A stretch of 64,000 nucleotides of DNA from Psychroserpens damuponensis (GCF_000826655.1 NZ_JXJO01000023.1:107792-171791); one strand, 5' to 3'. Counted from the stretch's first letter, positions 54,801 through 61,611 are shown. Program-made: numbers and translations. Notes: generated by a model not told the origin, from the sequence alone.

Positions 54801-54956
54801 CTTTGCCTGGTACTGTTCTTCTTTTGAGTTTTTAATATTCTCTTGAATGGTAGCATTATGAAAATACTTAGTATATTTTTTATAGGCACGCTCTACTACT
54901 GAATTATCTTGTTGTGCCAGATATGTTTTTATTACTGATGTTTGAAATAATGCCAT
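51810..54956 (-). CDS. Single-chain type IIG restriction-modification enzyme (Eco57I-like)
   Basis: A 1048-residue enzyme that should both methylate adenine and cut DNA. The N-terminal nuclease-like part has GKADGAILKETKAIGVIELKGTN (about 83-105; D, then ExK). The amino-methyltransferase core has motif I CDPACGSGAFLNQALDF (about 466-482) and catalytic motif IV VVIGNPPYV (about 600-608). The C-terminal part (about 700-1048), with KPYIKGKNINRW, resembles TaqI-like target-recognition domains. No separate R or S gene is adjacent. Two short palindromic repeats are read through in frame (about residues 223-233 and 582-590). It probably protects the element or host against foreign DNA. Confidence 0.88.
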   Translation of the reverse strand: MALFQTSVIKTYLAQQDNSVVERAYKKYTKYFHNATIQENIKNSKEEQYQAKFLDELFVNVLGYTLNPKPDFNITTEFKNQKGAGKADGAILKETKAIGVIELKGTNTKDLESIRKQAFDYKANQKGCVYVITSNFEKLRFYINDATEFLEFNLFQLAPEEFALMYLCLQKDNILNNLPLTIKEASLVEEDKITKQFYNDYSVFKRELFRDLVKRNAKRIKSEAVTSSAVEMSQETDELKALEKNVKLSLFKKSQKLIDRFLFIFFAEDRDLLPPNSTIQILDKWKADIDFGDERPLYNLFKQYFHFLDEGRKGTTSRAEIYAYNGGLFKPDAILDSLEIDDDLLYKHTYKLAKYDFSSQVDVNILGHIFENSLNEIESINAEIEGGEFDKQKSKRKKDGVFYTPKYITKYIVENTVGKLCQEKKDQLGFKEEAYFEIKKGTHQNTKKQLLEVLDNYREWLLQITICDPACGSGAFLNQALDFLIKEHRYIDELKAKVLGGGLILSDIENTILENNIYGVDLNEESVEIAKLSLWLRTAQPRRKLSDLSSNIKCGNSLIDSKTVAGDKAFNWQQEFPQIFNPSLRGTKQSVDVKQGFDVVIGNPPYVSSKDGNFTNNEKEYYLGKYDTSVYQIDLYVLFIEKCSHLINRKGIISLIIPNAWLNNIFLSPVRKKILAEYKLYEFVDMPSNTFIDANVDTIIVNYGLKKRGKETVILYFDNSQIFEKFSSLQEGWLQEDNFIINLSVNKSILNCLRKIEKNTLKLSEISRIGRGVGLYHKRVGHTKEFISQDPFQSNIQKDSTFKPYIKGKNINRWTINWQNDGYVSYGKWLAEPREIDFFEGNRILLRQIPSKLLYATEIEELFFTDQSVFIAKFNENSEFNSKSVLGIINSKLMSFYFRFKHSEFDDLFPKVKLQHFKDFPIAKSNTVLLENVLKIQTFANQHINQKNSFQRFILSSFNLLKLSRKLENWHELDFADFIKELNKAIKKAGGTPLAKKDEFEWLELFEDNKKKAQELQAQITQTEKTIDTMVYDLYGLTEEERDIVENA
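53186..53212. repeat. Short dispersed palindromic repeat within the type IIG gene
   Basis: Contains GATTGCTTCGTTCCTCGC followed by AATGACG, a short repeat I recognise as widespread in bacterial intergenic regions. Read on the minus strand it encodes SLRGTKQS in the enzyme, in frame. Confidence 0.6.
54261..54285. repeat. Second short dispersed repeat within the type IIG gene
   Basis: CATCTCGACTGCGCTCGATG followed by TGACA contains the inverted repeat TCGA-CTGCGC-TCGA. It matches another dispersed element type of Bacteroidota. In frame it encodes VTSSAVEMS. Confidence 0.55.
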
Positions 54957-55025
54957 TTAAATGGATAAAATTCTTTATTCTCTAAAAATAGTAATTAAAA
55001 GTAATTTTACCTTCATAATCCTTTT

Positions 55026-55478
55026 CTAAAAGTTGGATGGGAACTTTTTTGTTTTATTGAATATTATAGCAGTTTTTAATTGTTTTAATTCTTCTTTTAA
55101 GCTCTCAATATCACCTTTAGTTGCTGGTAACGTATTTGGTGCAAATATTTTCTTTGCAGAAAAAACTACTGCATCAGAAGTCATTGATCCTATAGCTGAA
55201 TTTGAAATTGCAACTGTATTAATTTCTGTAGAAGGTTTTAAATTACTTAACCTTTCATCAATTGCTTTAATACTCGCCATAATTTCATTGGAATTAACCA
55301 AACTATTTTCTTGATTTAAAGCTATAGTTTCATCCTTTTTATAATGTCCAGAAACGTATTTATAATCATTTCGCTTGTAACTTGCTTTTGTTTTACAACT
55401 CGTTGTGCAATACACGTGGTTACTTCTCCTTGATTCAAACATTTGATGACAATGTTTGCAGTATTTGTTTGTTTTCAT
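55026..55478 (-). CDS. Zinc-finger protein of the element's mobility module
   Basis: A 150-residue protein. The N-terminus KYCKHCHQMFESRRSNHVYCTTSCKTKASYKR (about 5-36) holds two CxxC-like pairs (CKHC and CTTSC), a compact zinc finger. A linker and a C-terminal helix with coiled-coil character (KGDIESLKEELKQLKTAII) follow. I do not recognise a named family; similar short zinc-finger proteins occur in Bacteroidota mobile elements. It is the last gene of the replication-like operon, 58 bases after the DnaC-like ATPase gene. Confidence 0.7.
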   Translation of the reverse strand: MKTNKYCKHCHQMFESRRSNHVYCTTSCKTKASYKRNDYKYVSGHYKKDETIALNQENSLVNSNEIMASIKAIDERLSNLKPSTEINTVAISNSAIGSMTSDAVVFSAKKIFAPNTLPATKGDIESLKEELKQLKTAIIFNKTKKFPSNF

Positions 55479-55536
55479 AGTTTATTGAGTCTTTTTTGTA
55501 CTAAATACGTTAAATAAGGTTTTATTTAACCTTTTA

Positions 55537-56265
55537 TCATCTTCTAAAACTTGTTCCTTTAAATTCAATAATGTTAAACATTTCATGGAAACGATCATAC
55601 ATCCGACCTCCATATCGTAATCCAAGATCTTGCAAAGTTTGTTTCGCACAATTATCATTTGTTGTATAGTTACAAGAAGCAAATGTTATTAGATTTTTAT
55701 CATAGCGATTTATCAACACTTCATCGATAACATCAATATGCCCATAATTACTTGCTATTCTTTCAGAATTAACATCATCAATAAACATCAATTTTCGCTC
55801 TACATCTTTAAAAAAACTTTCTTTGTCCATTGGGGTTTTACAAACTTCATAATGATGCACAAGTGATTTAGATGTATAAATCTTAAATCTTAAATTTGGG
55901 TACTTTTTGAAGATGTTTTCAAAAACTCTCATGTAATCTGTCTTTCCTAAACCATAACCACCTATCAACATTAGTCCCTTTGCGAAAGAAGGAATACTTA
56001 TATCTGCTCTTAAATTTTCACATTCAAAAAACTCTTTATCCCTCAAAAAATAAAAAAACAATACTTTTAAATTATGGATAACATCACAACTCTCTTGAAG
56101 TTCTTTTCCGTACATTTCTTCAAATGTTTTAAGAAAGACTTTCCATAATTCCCGTTTAGTGATTTCATGTTCGGGCTCCATTTGATTATTAAAATTTGAG
56201 CTATAACTACGTTCTATTAATTGATTTAATATTTGCTTAGTATTTTTAACCTTATTATTTCTCAT
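55537..56265 (-). CDS. DnaC-like AAA+ ATPase, putative helicase loader
   Basis: A 242-residue AAA+ ATPase. Walker A is KGLMLIGGYGLGKTDYMRV (GxxGxGKT, about 100-110), Walker B is KLMFIDDVNSE (about 163-171), and the sensor region is NLITFASCNYTTND. The end LGLRYGGRMYDRFHEMFNIIEFKGTSFR resembles DnaC/IstB-type loaders, where the last part (GSRxxDRL...) carries the arginine finger. Expected role: loading a replicative helicase at the element's origin. It directly follows the initiator-like gene (nine-base gap). Confidence 0.82.
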   Translation of the reverse strand: MRNNKVKNTKQILNQLIERSYSSNFNNQMEPEHEITKRELWKVFLKTFEEMYGKELQESCDVIHNLKVLFFYFLRDKEFFECENLRADISIPSFAKGLMLIGGYGLGKTDYMRVFENIFKKYPNLRFKIYTSKSLVHHYEVCKTPMDKESFFKDVERKLMFIDDVNSERIASNYGHIDVIDEVLINRYDKNLITFASCNYTTNDNCAKQTLQDLGLRYGGRMYDRFHEMFNIIEFKGTSFRR

Positions 56266-56274
56266 AGTAGTAAA

Positions 56275-56937
56275 TTATCTATTAGTTAATAATTCAGTCT
56301 TGGATTTACTCTTTATTTTAGGAGTTCTTTCATTTGCCAACCATTTTGTTAAACGTTTATCAATTTCAAAAAACCTCTCTGTTTCGTAACGCATTTTGGT
56401 TTTATCTAAACTTAATTCGCTCCAGTAATCAAAAAAAGATTCTAATATTTCAAATTTAATTTTAGAGTGCTTAAAAACTTGTTTTTTAAATCTTACACGT
56501 CTATCATTAATTGTTTCTTTATTAAATTCATTTCCCTTTTTACTTTCTTTAGTTGTTGTTATTTGAGTGTTGTTTGTATGTTTCTTGAAAACTGTTTGCA
56601 AGTTAACTGGTTTGTTACTTTCAGTATTTGCAGACTGGAATTTATCATAATTAATAAGGGTTATAAGAGTAAATCGGTTTGTTGATTTAATTTTAATATA
56701 ACCACTGTCTTGCAATTTTTGAATTGCAGTTCGTACAGCTTGTATAGACAATCTTAGATCTGTAGCTAAATGGTTATTTGAAGTAATTAATTGACCTCTT
56801 TTAACAAGCTGTCCTTGCCATTTTTTATCCTTAAAATTTACTTTAAAAATTAAATGAAAATAAAGTCGCACTATATTTGGCGATTGATACCATTCCCAAT
56901 CCATTAAATCCCGATGCATGAGTACATATCCTATCAT
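56275..56937 (-). CDS. Replication-initiator-like winged-helix protein
   Basis: A 220-residue protein. The N-terminal about 110 residues (DLMDWEWYQSPNIVRLYFHLIFKVNFKDKKWQGQLVKRGQLITSNNHLATDLRLSIQAVRTAIQKLQDSGYIKIKSTNRFTLITLINYDKFQ) match the pattern of phage and plasmid replisome-organiser N-terminal domains, a winged helix. A polar linker leads to a helical C-terminus (FFDYWSELSLDKTKMRYETERFFEIDKRLTKWL) of DnaD/DnaT-like style. Together with the following DnaC-like ATPase this looks like an initiator/loader pair, so the element may replicate on its own after excision. Starts two bases after the HTH gene. Confidence 0.75.
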   Translation of the reverse strand: MIGYVLMHRDLMDWEWYQSPNIVRLYFHLIFKVNFKDKKWQGQLVKRGQLITSNNHLATDLRLSIQAVRTAIQKLQDSGYIKIKSTNRFTLITLINYDKFQSANTESNKPVNLQTVFKKHTNNTQITTTKESKKGNEFNKETINDRRVRFKKQVFKHSKIKFEILESFFDYWSELSLDKTKMRYETERFFEIDKRLTKWLANERTPKIKSKSKTELLTNR

Positions 56938-56939
56938 AA

Positions 56940-57227
56940 TTAATCTTGCTTAATAAGTTTAAGATATATATCACTTTTTTTGTAGTACACTCGGTTTCCA
57001 ATTCGATAACTGGGAAGAATTTCATTTTTTCGCCAATTCCATAATGCTTGCTTACTACATTTGAGTAATTTTATTGTCTCATCTACAGTGAGCAATTCTT
57101 CATCATCCTTTTTAGGAGGCCTATATTTTTTAAAAAACTCCTTCAGCTTAATGTCTACACCAATCAAGATATTGTCTGTAAGTTCTTCAGGAGTTGTTTG
57201 ATAAAAATGTAATTGTTTTGATTTCAT
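56940..57227 (-). CDS. Excisionase-like helix-turn-helix protein
   Basis: A 95-residue protein whose C-terminal half is a MerR/Xis-like winged HTH: LLTVDETIKLLKCSKQALWNWRKNEILPSYRIGNRVYYKKSDI (about 44-87). Such small proteins act as recombination directionality factors or as activators of excision genes in Bacteroidota elements. It is the first gene of a four-gene operon (HTH, initiator, ATPase, zinc finger). A TAnnTTTG box and GGTAC motifs lie just upstream. Confidence 0.8.
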   Translation of the reverse strand: MKSKQLHFYQTTPEELTDNILIGVDIKLKEFFKKYRPPKKDDEELLTVDETIKLLKCSKQALWNWRKNEILPSYRIGNRVYYKKSDIYLKLIKQD

Positions 57228-57256
57228 TTGTTGTTATTTAGTATTTATTTCAGGTA

Positions 57257-57264
57257 CAAAGTTA
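57257..57264 (-). promoter_or_regulatory. Probable promoter -7 element of the mobility operon
   Basis: The minus strand reads TAACTTTG (TAnnTTTG), 29 bases before ATG 57227, in the gap between the integrase operon and the HTH gene. One GGTAC half-site (57253-57257) abuts it. Confidence 0.5.
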
Positions 57265-57293
57265 AACCCAAATAACACCTCTTAAAGTACCAG

Positions 57294-57309
57294 TAGGTAC
57301 CGGTACCTA
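57294..57309. promoter_or_regulatory. Perfect 16-bp palindrome, candidate operator
   Basis: TAGGTACCGGTACCTA is a perfect palindrome made of two GGTACC units. It overlaps the stop of the unknown gene at 57307 and lies upstream of the mobility-operon promoter. Further half-sites GTACC (57287-57291) and GGTAC (57253-57257) are close by. Confidence 0.6.
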
Positions 57310-58095
57310 TCCTAATCTTCCAGAATCCGGAAGGTGAAATCCATTTTTTAAAAAATTTTCATTAAGTTTTATAAATTTTTCAGAATCCACACTACTATAT
57401 TTTCTTAAAGTTTCAATTGAAGGATCAATGCCTGTAAAATCAAATGAATTTAGGATCATACGTGATAATTCCTGATAATTAATCTCACCATTTTTTTTAA
57501 TTGGTGGATCCATATAATTTTCCGCAATCAACTGACTAACAAAATATGCCAAATGAGCAGGTTTACCAGACCATATTAACTTATTTGAGATATTATTAAG
57601 TTTTAAATTTGAATAACGTTCTACAAAATCTGAAATAAATGTTTTTCTTATTTTGATATCCTCATGAAGATTTTGATAATCTACTATATGATATAGCAAA
57701 GTATCTTCATAGCTTGGCTTAAGTATTACATTTTCTGTTTTTATAAAATCATCCTCTAAGCTTATTTCATTATAATAACCACCTTCAGACATGCTAAATT
57801 GAGCGTTATTCAATACTTCATCTATTTTTGGTAAAATTTTATATTTCAAAACCTTTAAAAGCAATTCCTGATTTGAAGATTGACCATAATGATAGTTAAG
57901 AAATTCATCCACATCAAGAACATCTATTTCTATTAATAGTTCTTTTAAAAAATATTTTAGATAAAAATCATCAATCAATTCTGGTTCATGATAATCAAAA
58001 TTATCAAGTTCATATTTTAAGCCTTTATTGACTTCTTCTACTTTCAACTTATTGAAATGAGTTTTATTAATTGCAAATATTTCTTTATAATTCAT
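57307..58095 (-). CDS. Hypothetical protein co-transcribed with the integrase
   Basis: A 262-residue protein with no signal or membrane segment. It is acidic and mostly helical. The C-terminal 100 residues (NKLIWSGKPAHLAYFVSQLIAENYMDPPIKKNGEINYQELSRMILNSFDFTGIDPSIETLRKYSS) loosely recall the C-terminal part of RteC-like regulators of Bacteroidota conjugative elements, but the match is weak. It starts 21 bases after the integrase stop and so shares its transcript. Possible roles are control of excision or of the operon behind the adjacent palindrome. Not recognised with certainty. Confidence 0.65.
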   Translation of the reverse strand: MNYKEIFAINKTHFNKLKVEEVNKGLKYELDNFDYHEPELIDDFYLKYFLKELLIEIDVLDVDEFLNYHYGQSSNQELLLKVLKYKILPKIDEVLNNAQFSMSEGGYYNEISLEDDFIKTENVILKPSYEDTLLYHIVDYQNLHEDIKIRKTFISDFVERYSNLKLNNISNKLIWSGKPAHLAYFVSQLIAENYMDPPIKKNGEINYQELSRMILNSFDFTGIDPSIETLRKYSSVDSEKFIKLNENFLKNGFHLPDSGRLG

Positions 58096-58116
58096 AGTTT
58101 GATTTTTAAGTTAATT

Positions 58117-59409
58117 TTATTGAAAAAATGCACTATCAGCAATTTTTACTGCTCTTTCTTGAGGTGTCACTTTAATATACTTGTAAAATTCTCGCTCTGT
58201 TGAATGACCACTTATTGCCATAATATCTATTGTTGACATTTTAGAAAGATAGGCATTCGTACAAAATGATCTTCGAGCTGTATGAGAAACGATTAAAGTA
58301 TGTTTTGATACCGTTTCATTTGTTTTCTTCCCTCCTATTGTTCTTTTAATAGAAATTTGTTCATTGATTTTTGCTTTTCTTCCAGCTTCTTTTATGTATT
58401 CATTTATATCAGGAGCATTTAATTTACGAGGGAGATTACCATCATATCTCTCATTCATTATAGATTTTATGCGAGGATGGATTGGAACGTAGACCTTTTT
58501 ACTTGTTTTCTTCTGCGTAAATTCAAAAACCTCCCTATTATTGAAAACTTTAATCTGGTCAGCCCTAATACCATTATAATCTGACACCCTTTGACCCGTG
58601 TAATATCCAATCAAAAAAATATCACGTGCGAGTTCCCAATCTTTTGTCTTAGACAAATCAACATTATACAGCGCTTCAATTTCTGATTCAGTAAGGTATA
58701 TTGATATTGTTTCTTCTGACACCGTTTTGAATTCCCTATGCCTATACTGAAAATTGGTATTAATACCATCATCTGAAGCTCGATTCAAAATTGTAACTAA
58801 ATTCTTAATGTGCTTTCCAATTGTATTGATGGAATAGTTCTTTTTCTCCAAGAACTCTATAAAAATGTAATAGAACTTTAAATTGATTGATTCAAAATCT
58901 AAACTGTATTTGACCTCCTTGTCAAAGTCTTTTAATCTATTAACGGTTTGTTTATAAGATCGAACAGTAATTGGACTCAACTTAACAGCTCCTATATTTT
59001 TAGCCTGATTTTCTTTACTACTAATAAAATTTTCTGCAAACTCAAAAAACGAAGTAATTGGTTTTTCGACCTCTTCCGAGTCTCGAATAATTTTTTCTAA
59101 TAATCCTTTGAGAATTTTCCTATTCTGCTTTTCTACTTCAGTTAAGTTGGAAACTTCTTCTATAAAATTAGAAGAATACCTAAGTAAATCTTTATTGACC
59201 GTGTCACGATTTCGCAATGTTGAGACAGCCCTAATTCTTTGATTAGATTTATCCCAATTTTTTGGATTCACTTTATACCCAGTAGCAAACTTTATTCGAT
59301 TATTTCTTCCAAAGCTATAATCTAAAACTATGGAAGTTTCTGTTTTAGCGTTAACATCTTTTAACCTATACTTAATGGTTCCAGAGGTAGATTGAATTGC
59401 TTTACTCAT
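58117..59409 (-). CDS. int: Tyrosine recombinase (integrase) of the element
   Basis: A 430-residue site-specific recombinase. An N-terminal arm-binding domain (IKYRLKDVNAKTETSIVLDYSFGRNNRIKFATGYKVNPKNWDK, about 13-55) is followed by a SAM-like core-binding domain (about 120-220) and the catalytic domain. Catalytic residues: Arg in YYTGQRVSDYNGIRADQI (near 274), Lys in FTQKKTSKKVYVPIHP, HxxR in SHTARRSFCTN (near 374-380), GHS, and Tyr in YKYIKVT (near 410). It lies 176 bases inside attR, as expected for the enzyme that inserted the element. The arm domain fits the 22-bp repeats at both ends. Confidence 0.95.
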   Translation of the reverse strand: MSKAIQSTSGTIKYRLKDVNAKTETSIVLDYSFGRNNRIKFATGYKVNPKNWDKSNQRIRAVSTLRNRDTVNKDLLRYSSNFIEEVSNLTEVEKQNRKILKGLLEKIIRDSEEVEKPITSFFEFAENFISSKENQAKNIGAVKLSPITVRSYKQTVNRLKDFDKEVKYSLDFESINLKFYYIFIEFLEKKNYSINTIGKHIKNLVTILNRASDDGINTNFQYRHREFKTVSEETISIYLTESEIEALYNVDLSKTKDWELARDIFLIGYYTGQRVSDYNGIRADQIKVFNNREVFEFTQKKTSKKVYVPIHPRIKSIMNERYDGNLPRKLNAPDINEYIKEAGRKAKINEQISIKRTIGGKKTNETVSKHTLIVSHTARRSFCTNAYLSKMSTIDIMAISGHSTEREFYKYIKVTPQERAVKIADSAFFQ

Positions 59410-59433
59410 AAAATATGATTCTTATAAATTAAT

Positions 59434-59455
59434 AAAGGGACAACAATAGGGACAA
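59434..59455 (+). repeat. Right arm-type repeat of the element
   Basis: Same 22-base block as 31971-31992 with one mismatch and the same orientation, 24 bases upstream of the integrase start and 130 bases inside attR. Confidence 0.75.
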
Positions 59456-59585
59456 CAATCACATTATATATTGTTATTTCAAAAGTAAACAAATTATACA
59501 ACAATCACTACAAACACAGTAATAACATAGCTTTTAACTAAAATATAATAAATAGAGATAACATACTATAAAGCAAAAAGTGGTA
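59456..59585. other. AT-rich spacer between arm repeat and attR
   Basis: About 130 bases, strongly AT-rich, with no open frame of note. Short ATTGTT / AACAAT inverted motifs occur around 59468-59504. It is probably part of the recombination site, where bending or excision proteins bind. Confidence 0.4.
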
Positions 59586-59600
59586 CTGGAGGCACCACCA
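59586..59600 (+). repeat. Right attachment site core (attR)
   Basis: CTGGAGGCACCACCA, identical to 31902-31916. It is only the 3' end of the tRNA; no rest of a tRNA precedes it. Confidence 0.92.
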
Positions 59601-59603
59601 CCT

Positions 59604-59634
59604 AAACCCGATCTGAAAAGATTGGGTTTTTTGG
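59604..59634 (+). terminator. Displaced original tRNA-Phe terminator
   Basis: AAACCCGATCT (59604-59614), GAAA loop, AGATTGGGTTT (59619-59629), then a T-rich run. An 11-bp stem with one G-T pair. It would lie three bases after tRNA-Phe in the empty site. Confidence 0.85.
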
Positions 59635-59788
59635 TTTTTATAACTTCACGTTTTGATTTAGAATTCATTAAAAGACTTCCTATATCACTTTTTCTACGGA
59701 AATTTTACAACTAAAAATTGAGTCCAAATTAATTCAATAAAACCCTTTTACACTAAGCGCACTTTTTTTATTTAAAAATTTAAAATAC

Positions 59789-59822
59789 TTGAACATCATA
59801 CAAAATAAATGATATATATTTG
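59789..59822 (+). promoter_or_regulatory. Promoter of the ilv operon
   Basis: TTG (59789-59791), a 23-base spacer and TATATTTG (59815-59822). The leader to ATG 59932 is about 100 bases. It has no ATG-led leader peptide and no obvious attenuator hairpin. The rest of 59635-59931 shows nothing else. Confidence 0.6.
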
Positions 59823-59931
59823 ATTACCAACACCTTAAATAAGAGTCAACAGCATTGAATCTAGCGAAAATCAATCAATAATATTCACCAAATAAAAGCA
59901 AACAAGTACTTTAGATTTAGCAAATAAAGAT

Positions 59932-61611
59932 ATGAGTCAATTAAATAAATACAGTAAAACCGTTACACAAGATCCAACACAGCCAGCAGCTCAAGCTATG
60001 CTTCACGCAATAGGATTAACAAAAGAAGATTTCTTCAAACCCATAGCAGGTATTGCAAGCACTGGTTACGAAGGCAACCCTTGCAACATGCACCTTAATG
60101 ATTTAGCAAAATTAGTTAAGAAAGGTACAAACAATGAAGACGTCATTGGCTTAATTTTTAACACAATTGGAGTTAGTGATGGCATCTCTATGGGAACACC
60201 AGGAATGCGATACTCACTGCCTTCACGTGATATTATTGCAGATTCCATGGAAACCGTCGTACAAGCCATGAGCTATGATGGGCTAATTACTGTAGTAGGA
60301 TGTGACAAAAATATGCCTGGCGCTCTAATGGCAATGATTCGATTAAATCGCCCAAGTATTTTAGTCTATGGAGGCACAATAGATTCTGGTTGCCATAACG
60401 GACAAAAATTAGACGTTGTCTCTGCTTTTGAGGCTTGGGGAAGTAAAGTTGCAGGTACAATGCAAGAAACAGAATACCAAAATATTGTTGAAAAAGCATG
60501 CCCAGGAGCAGGAGCTTGTGGAGGCATGTATACAGCAAACACAATGGCATCTGCAATTGAAGCTCTTGGCATGACCTTACCTTTTAATTCTTCTAATCCC
60601 GCATTAAGTGATTCAAAAAAAGAAGAATCTGTAAAAGCAGGCGAAGCTTTACGCCTATTATTAGAAAAAGACATTAAACCAAGCGATATAATCACAAGAA
60701 AATCTCTTGAAAATGCTGTAAGACTAGTAACAATTCTAGGTGGTTCTACTAATGCAGTATTACACTTTTTAGCTATTGCAAGAGCTGCTCAAATAGATTT
60801 TACCCTTAAAGATTTTCAAGATATAAGTGATAACACTCCGTTTTTAGCCGATTTAAAACCTAGCGGAAAATATCTCATGGAAGACGTTCATGCTGTTGGA
60901 GGAATTCCGGCTGTTATGAAATATCTATTGAAAAAAGGACTAATTCATGGAGACTGCTTAACAGTTACAGGAAATACTATCGCTGAAAACTTACATGATG
61001 TTGCCGATTTAACCGAAGGTCAAGACGTTATCAAACCTATAGAGAACCCTATCAAAATTTCTGGTCATTTACGTATGCTCTACGGAAATTTAGCTACTGA
61101 AGGCAGTGTTGCTAAAATAACCGGAAAAGAAGGATTAAACTTTGTAGGAAAAGCAAAGGTTTTTGAAGGTGAATATGCAGCAAATGACGGAATAAGAGAC
61201 GGGAAAGTAGAAAAAGGCGATGTGATAGTCATTAGATATGAAGGTCCAAAAGGAGGACCTGGCATGCCAGAAATGCTTAAACCAACGGCTGCTATTATGG
61301 GAGCAGGTTTAGGTAAGGACGTTGCTTTAATAACCGATGGAAGATTCTCAGGAGGTACGCACGGTTTTGTCGTAGGCCATATAACTCCAGAAGCACAAGA
61401 AGGCGGCAACATTGCATTAGTTAAAGATGGAGATTTAATCACTATCGATGCAGAGACCAACTCTATTTCAGTGGAAGTTTCCGAAGACGAATTAGAAAAA
61501 AGAAGATTAAAATGGCAAGCACCAGAATTAAAATTCGAACGTGGTGTACTTTATAAATATGCAAAAACAGTGTCATCAGCCTCCAAAGGTTGCGTAACTG
61601 ATGAATTCTAA
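59932..61611 (+). CDS. ilvD: Dihydroxy-acid dehydratase IlvD
   Basis: Iron-sulfur dehydratase of 559 aa for valine, isoleucine and leucine synthesis (2,3-dihydroxy-acid to 2-oxo-acid). Cluster and metal Cys residues are in [12 protein letters not shown] (about 48-59), [17 protein letters not shown] (about 121-137) and [20 protein letters not shown] (about 194-213). [24 protein letters not shown] and [24 protein letters not shown] are family signatures. Three Cys at these sites suggest the [2Fe-2S]-type enzyme. It is the first gene after the element's right end, with its own promoter, followed by ilvB. Confidence 0.97.
   Translation: MSQLNKYSKTVTQDPTQPAAQAMLHAIGLTKEDFFKPIAGIASTGYEGNPCNMHLNDLAKLVKKGTNNEDVIGLIFNTIGVSDGISMGTPGMRYSLPSRDIIADSMETVVQAMSYDGLITVVGCDKNMPGALMAMIRLNRPSILVYGGTIDSGCHNGQKLDVVSAFEAWGSKVAGTMQETEYQNIVEKACPGAGACGGMYTANTMASAIEALGMTLPFNSSNPALSDSKKEESVKAGEALRLLLEKDIKPSDIITRKSLENAVRLVTILGGSTNAVLHFLAIARAAQIDFTLKDFQDISDNTPFLADLKPSGKYLMEDVHAVGGIPAVMKYLLKKGLIHGDCLTVTGNTIAENLHDVADLTEGQDVIKPIENPIKISGHLRMLYGNLATEGSVAKITGKEGLNFVGKAKVFEGEYAANDGIRDGKVEKGDVIVIRYEGPKGGPGMPEMLKPTAAIMGAGLGKDVALITDGRFSGGTHGFVVGHITPEAQEGGNIALVKDGDLITIDAETNSISVEVSEDELEKRRLKWQAPELKFERGVLYKYAKTVSSASKGCVTDEF

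Larger units (their letters stand above)
31902..59600. mobile_element. Integrative element in tRNA-Phe carrying metal-efflux genes and a type IIG restriction system (27.7 kb)
   Basis: Bounded by the 15-bp direct repeat CTGGAGGCACCACCA, which is the tRNA-Phe 3' end. A tyrosine integrase lies 176 bases inside the right repeat. Both ends also carry a near-identical 22-bp repeat. All 20 genes are on the minus strand. The cargo (32100-54956) is two metal-efflux modules and a restriction-modification enzyme; the right 4.5 kb is the mobility and replication module. No relaxase, coupling protein, VirB/Tra or phage structural gene is recognisable. It is therefore an integrative mobilizable element, a satellite-like element, or an ICE that has lost its transfer genes. 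Excision is not shown by sequence. Confidence 0.9.

Noticed and set aside
51810..54956. BREX PglX-type or multi-gene type I system
   Set aside because: No neighbouring BREX genes or separate HsdR/HsdS genes; the single chain has its own nuclease-like and recognition parts, which fits type IIG.
55482..55682. A separate 66-residue gene overlapping the DnaC-like ATPase
   Set aside because: It starts at a weak codon, lies within the ATPase gene in another frame, and has no family features.
59586..59600. A second tRNA gene at the right end of the element
   Set aside because: Only the last 15 bases match tRNA-Phe. No D-arm or anticodon arm precedes them; it is attR.
31902..59600. Complete conjugative transposon or prophage
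   Set aside because: No relaxase, coupling protein, Tra/VirB, terminase, portal or capsid sequence is recognisable among the 20 genes.
59823..59931. Attenuator or leader peptide for the ilv operon
   Set aside because: No ATG-led short frame rich in Ile, Leu or Val codons and no terminator/antiterminator pair is visible in the leader.
60066..61460. Open frames on the minus strand opposite ilvD
   Set aside because: Shadow frames of a highly conserved gene; sequences rich in Ser, Pro and Ala without recognisable domains.
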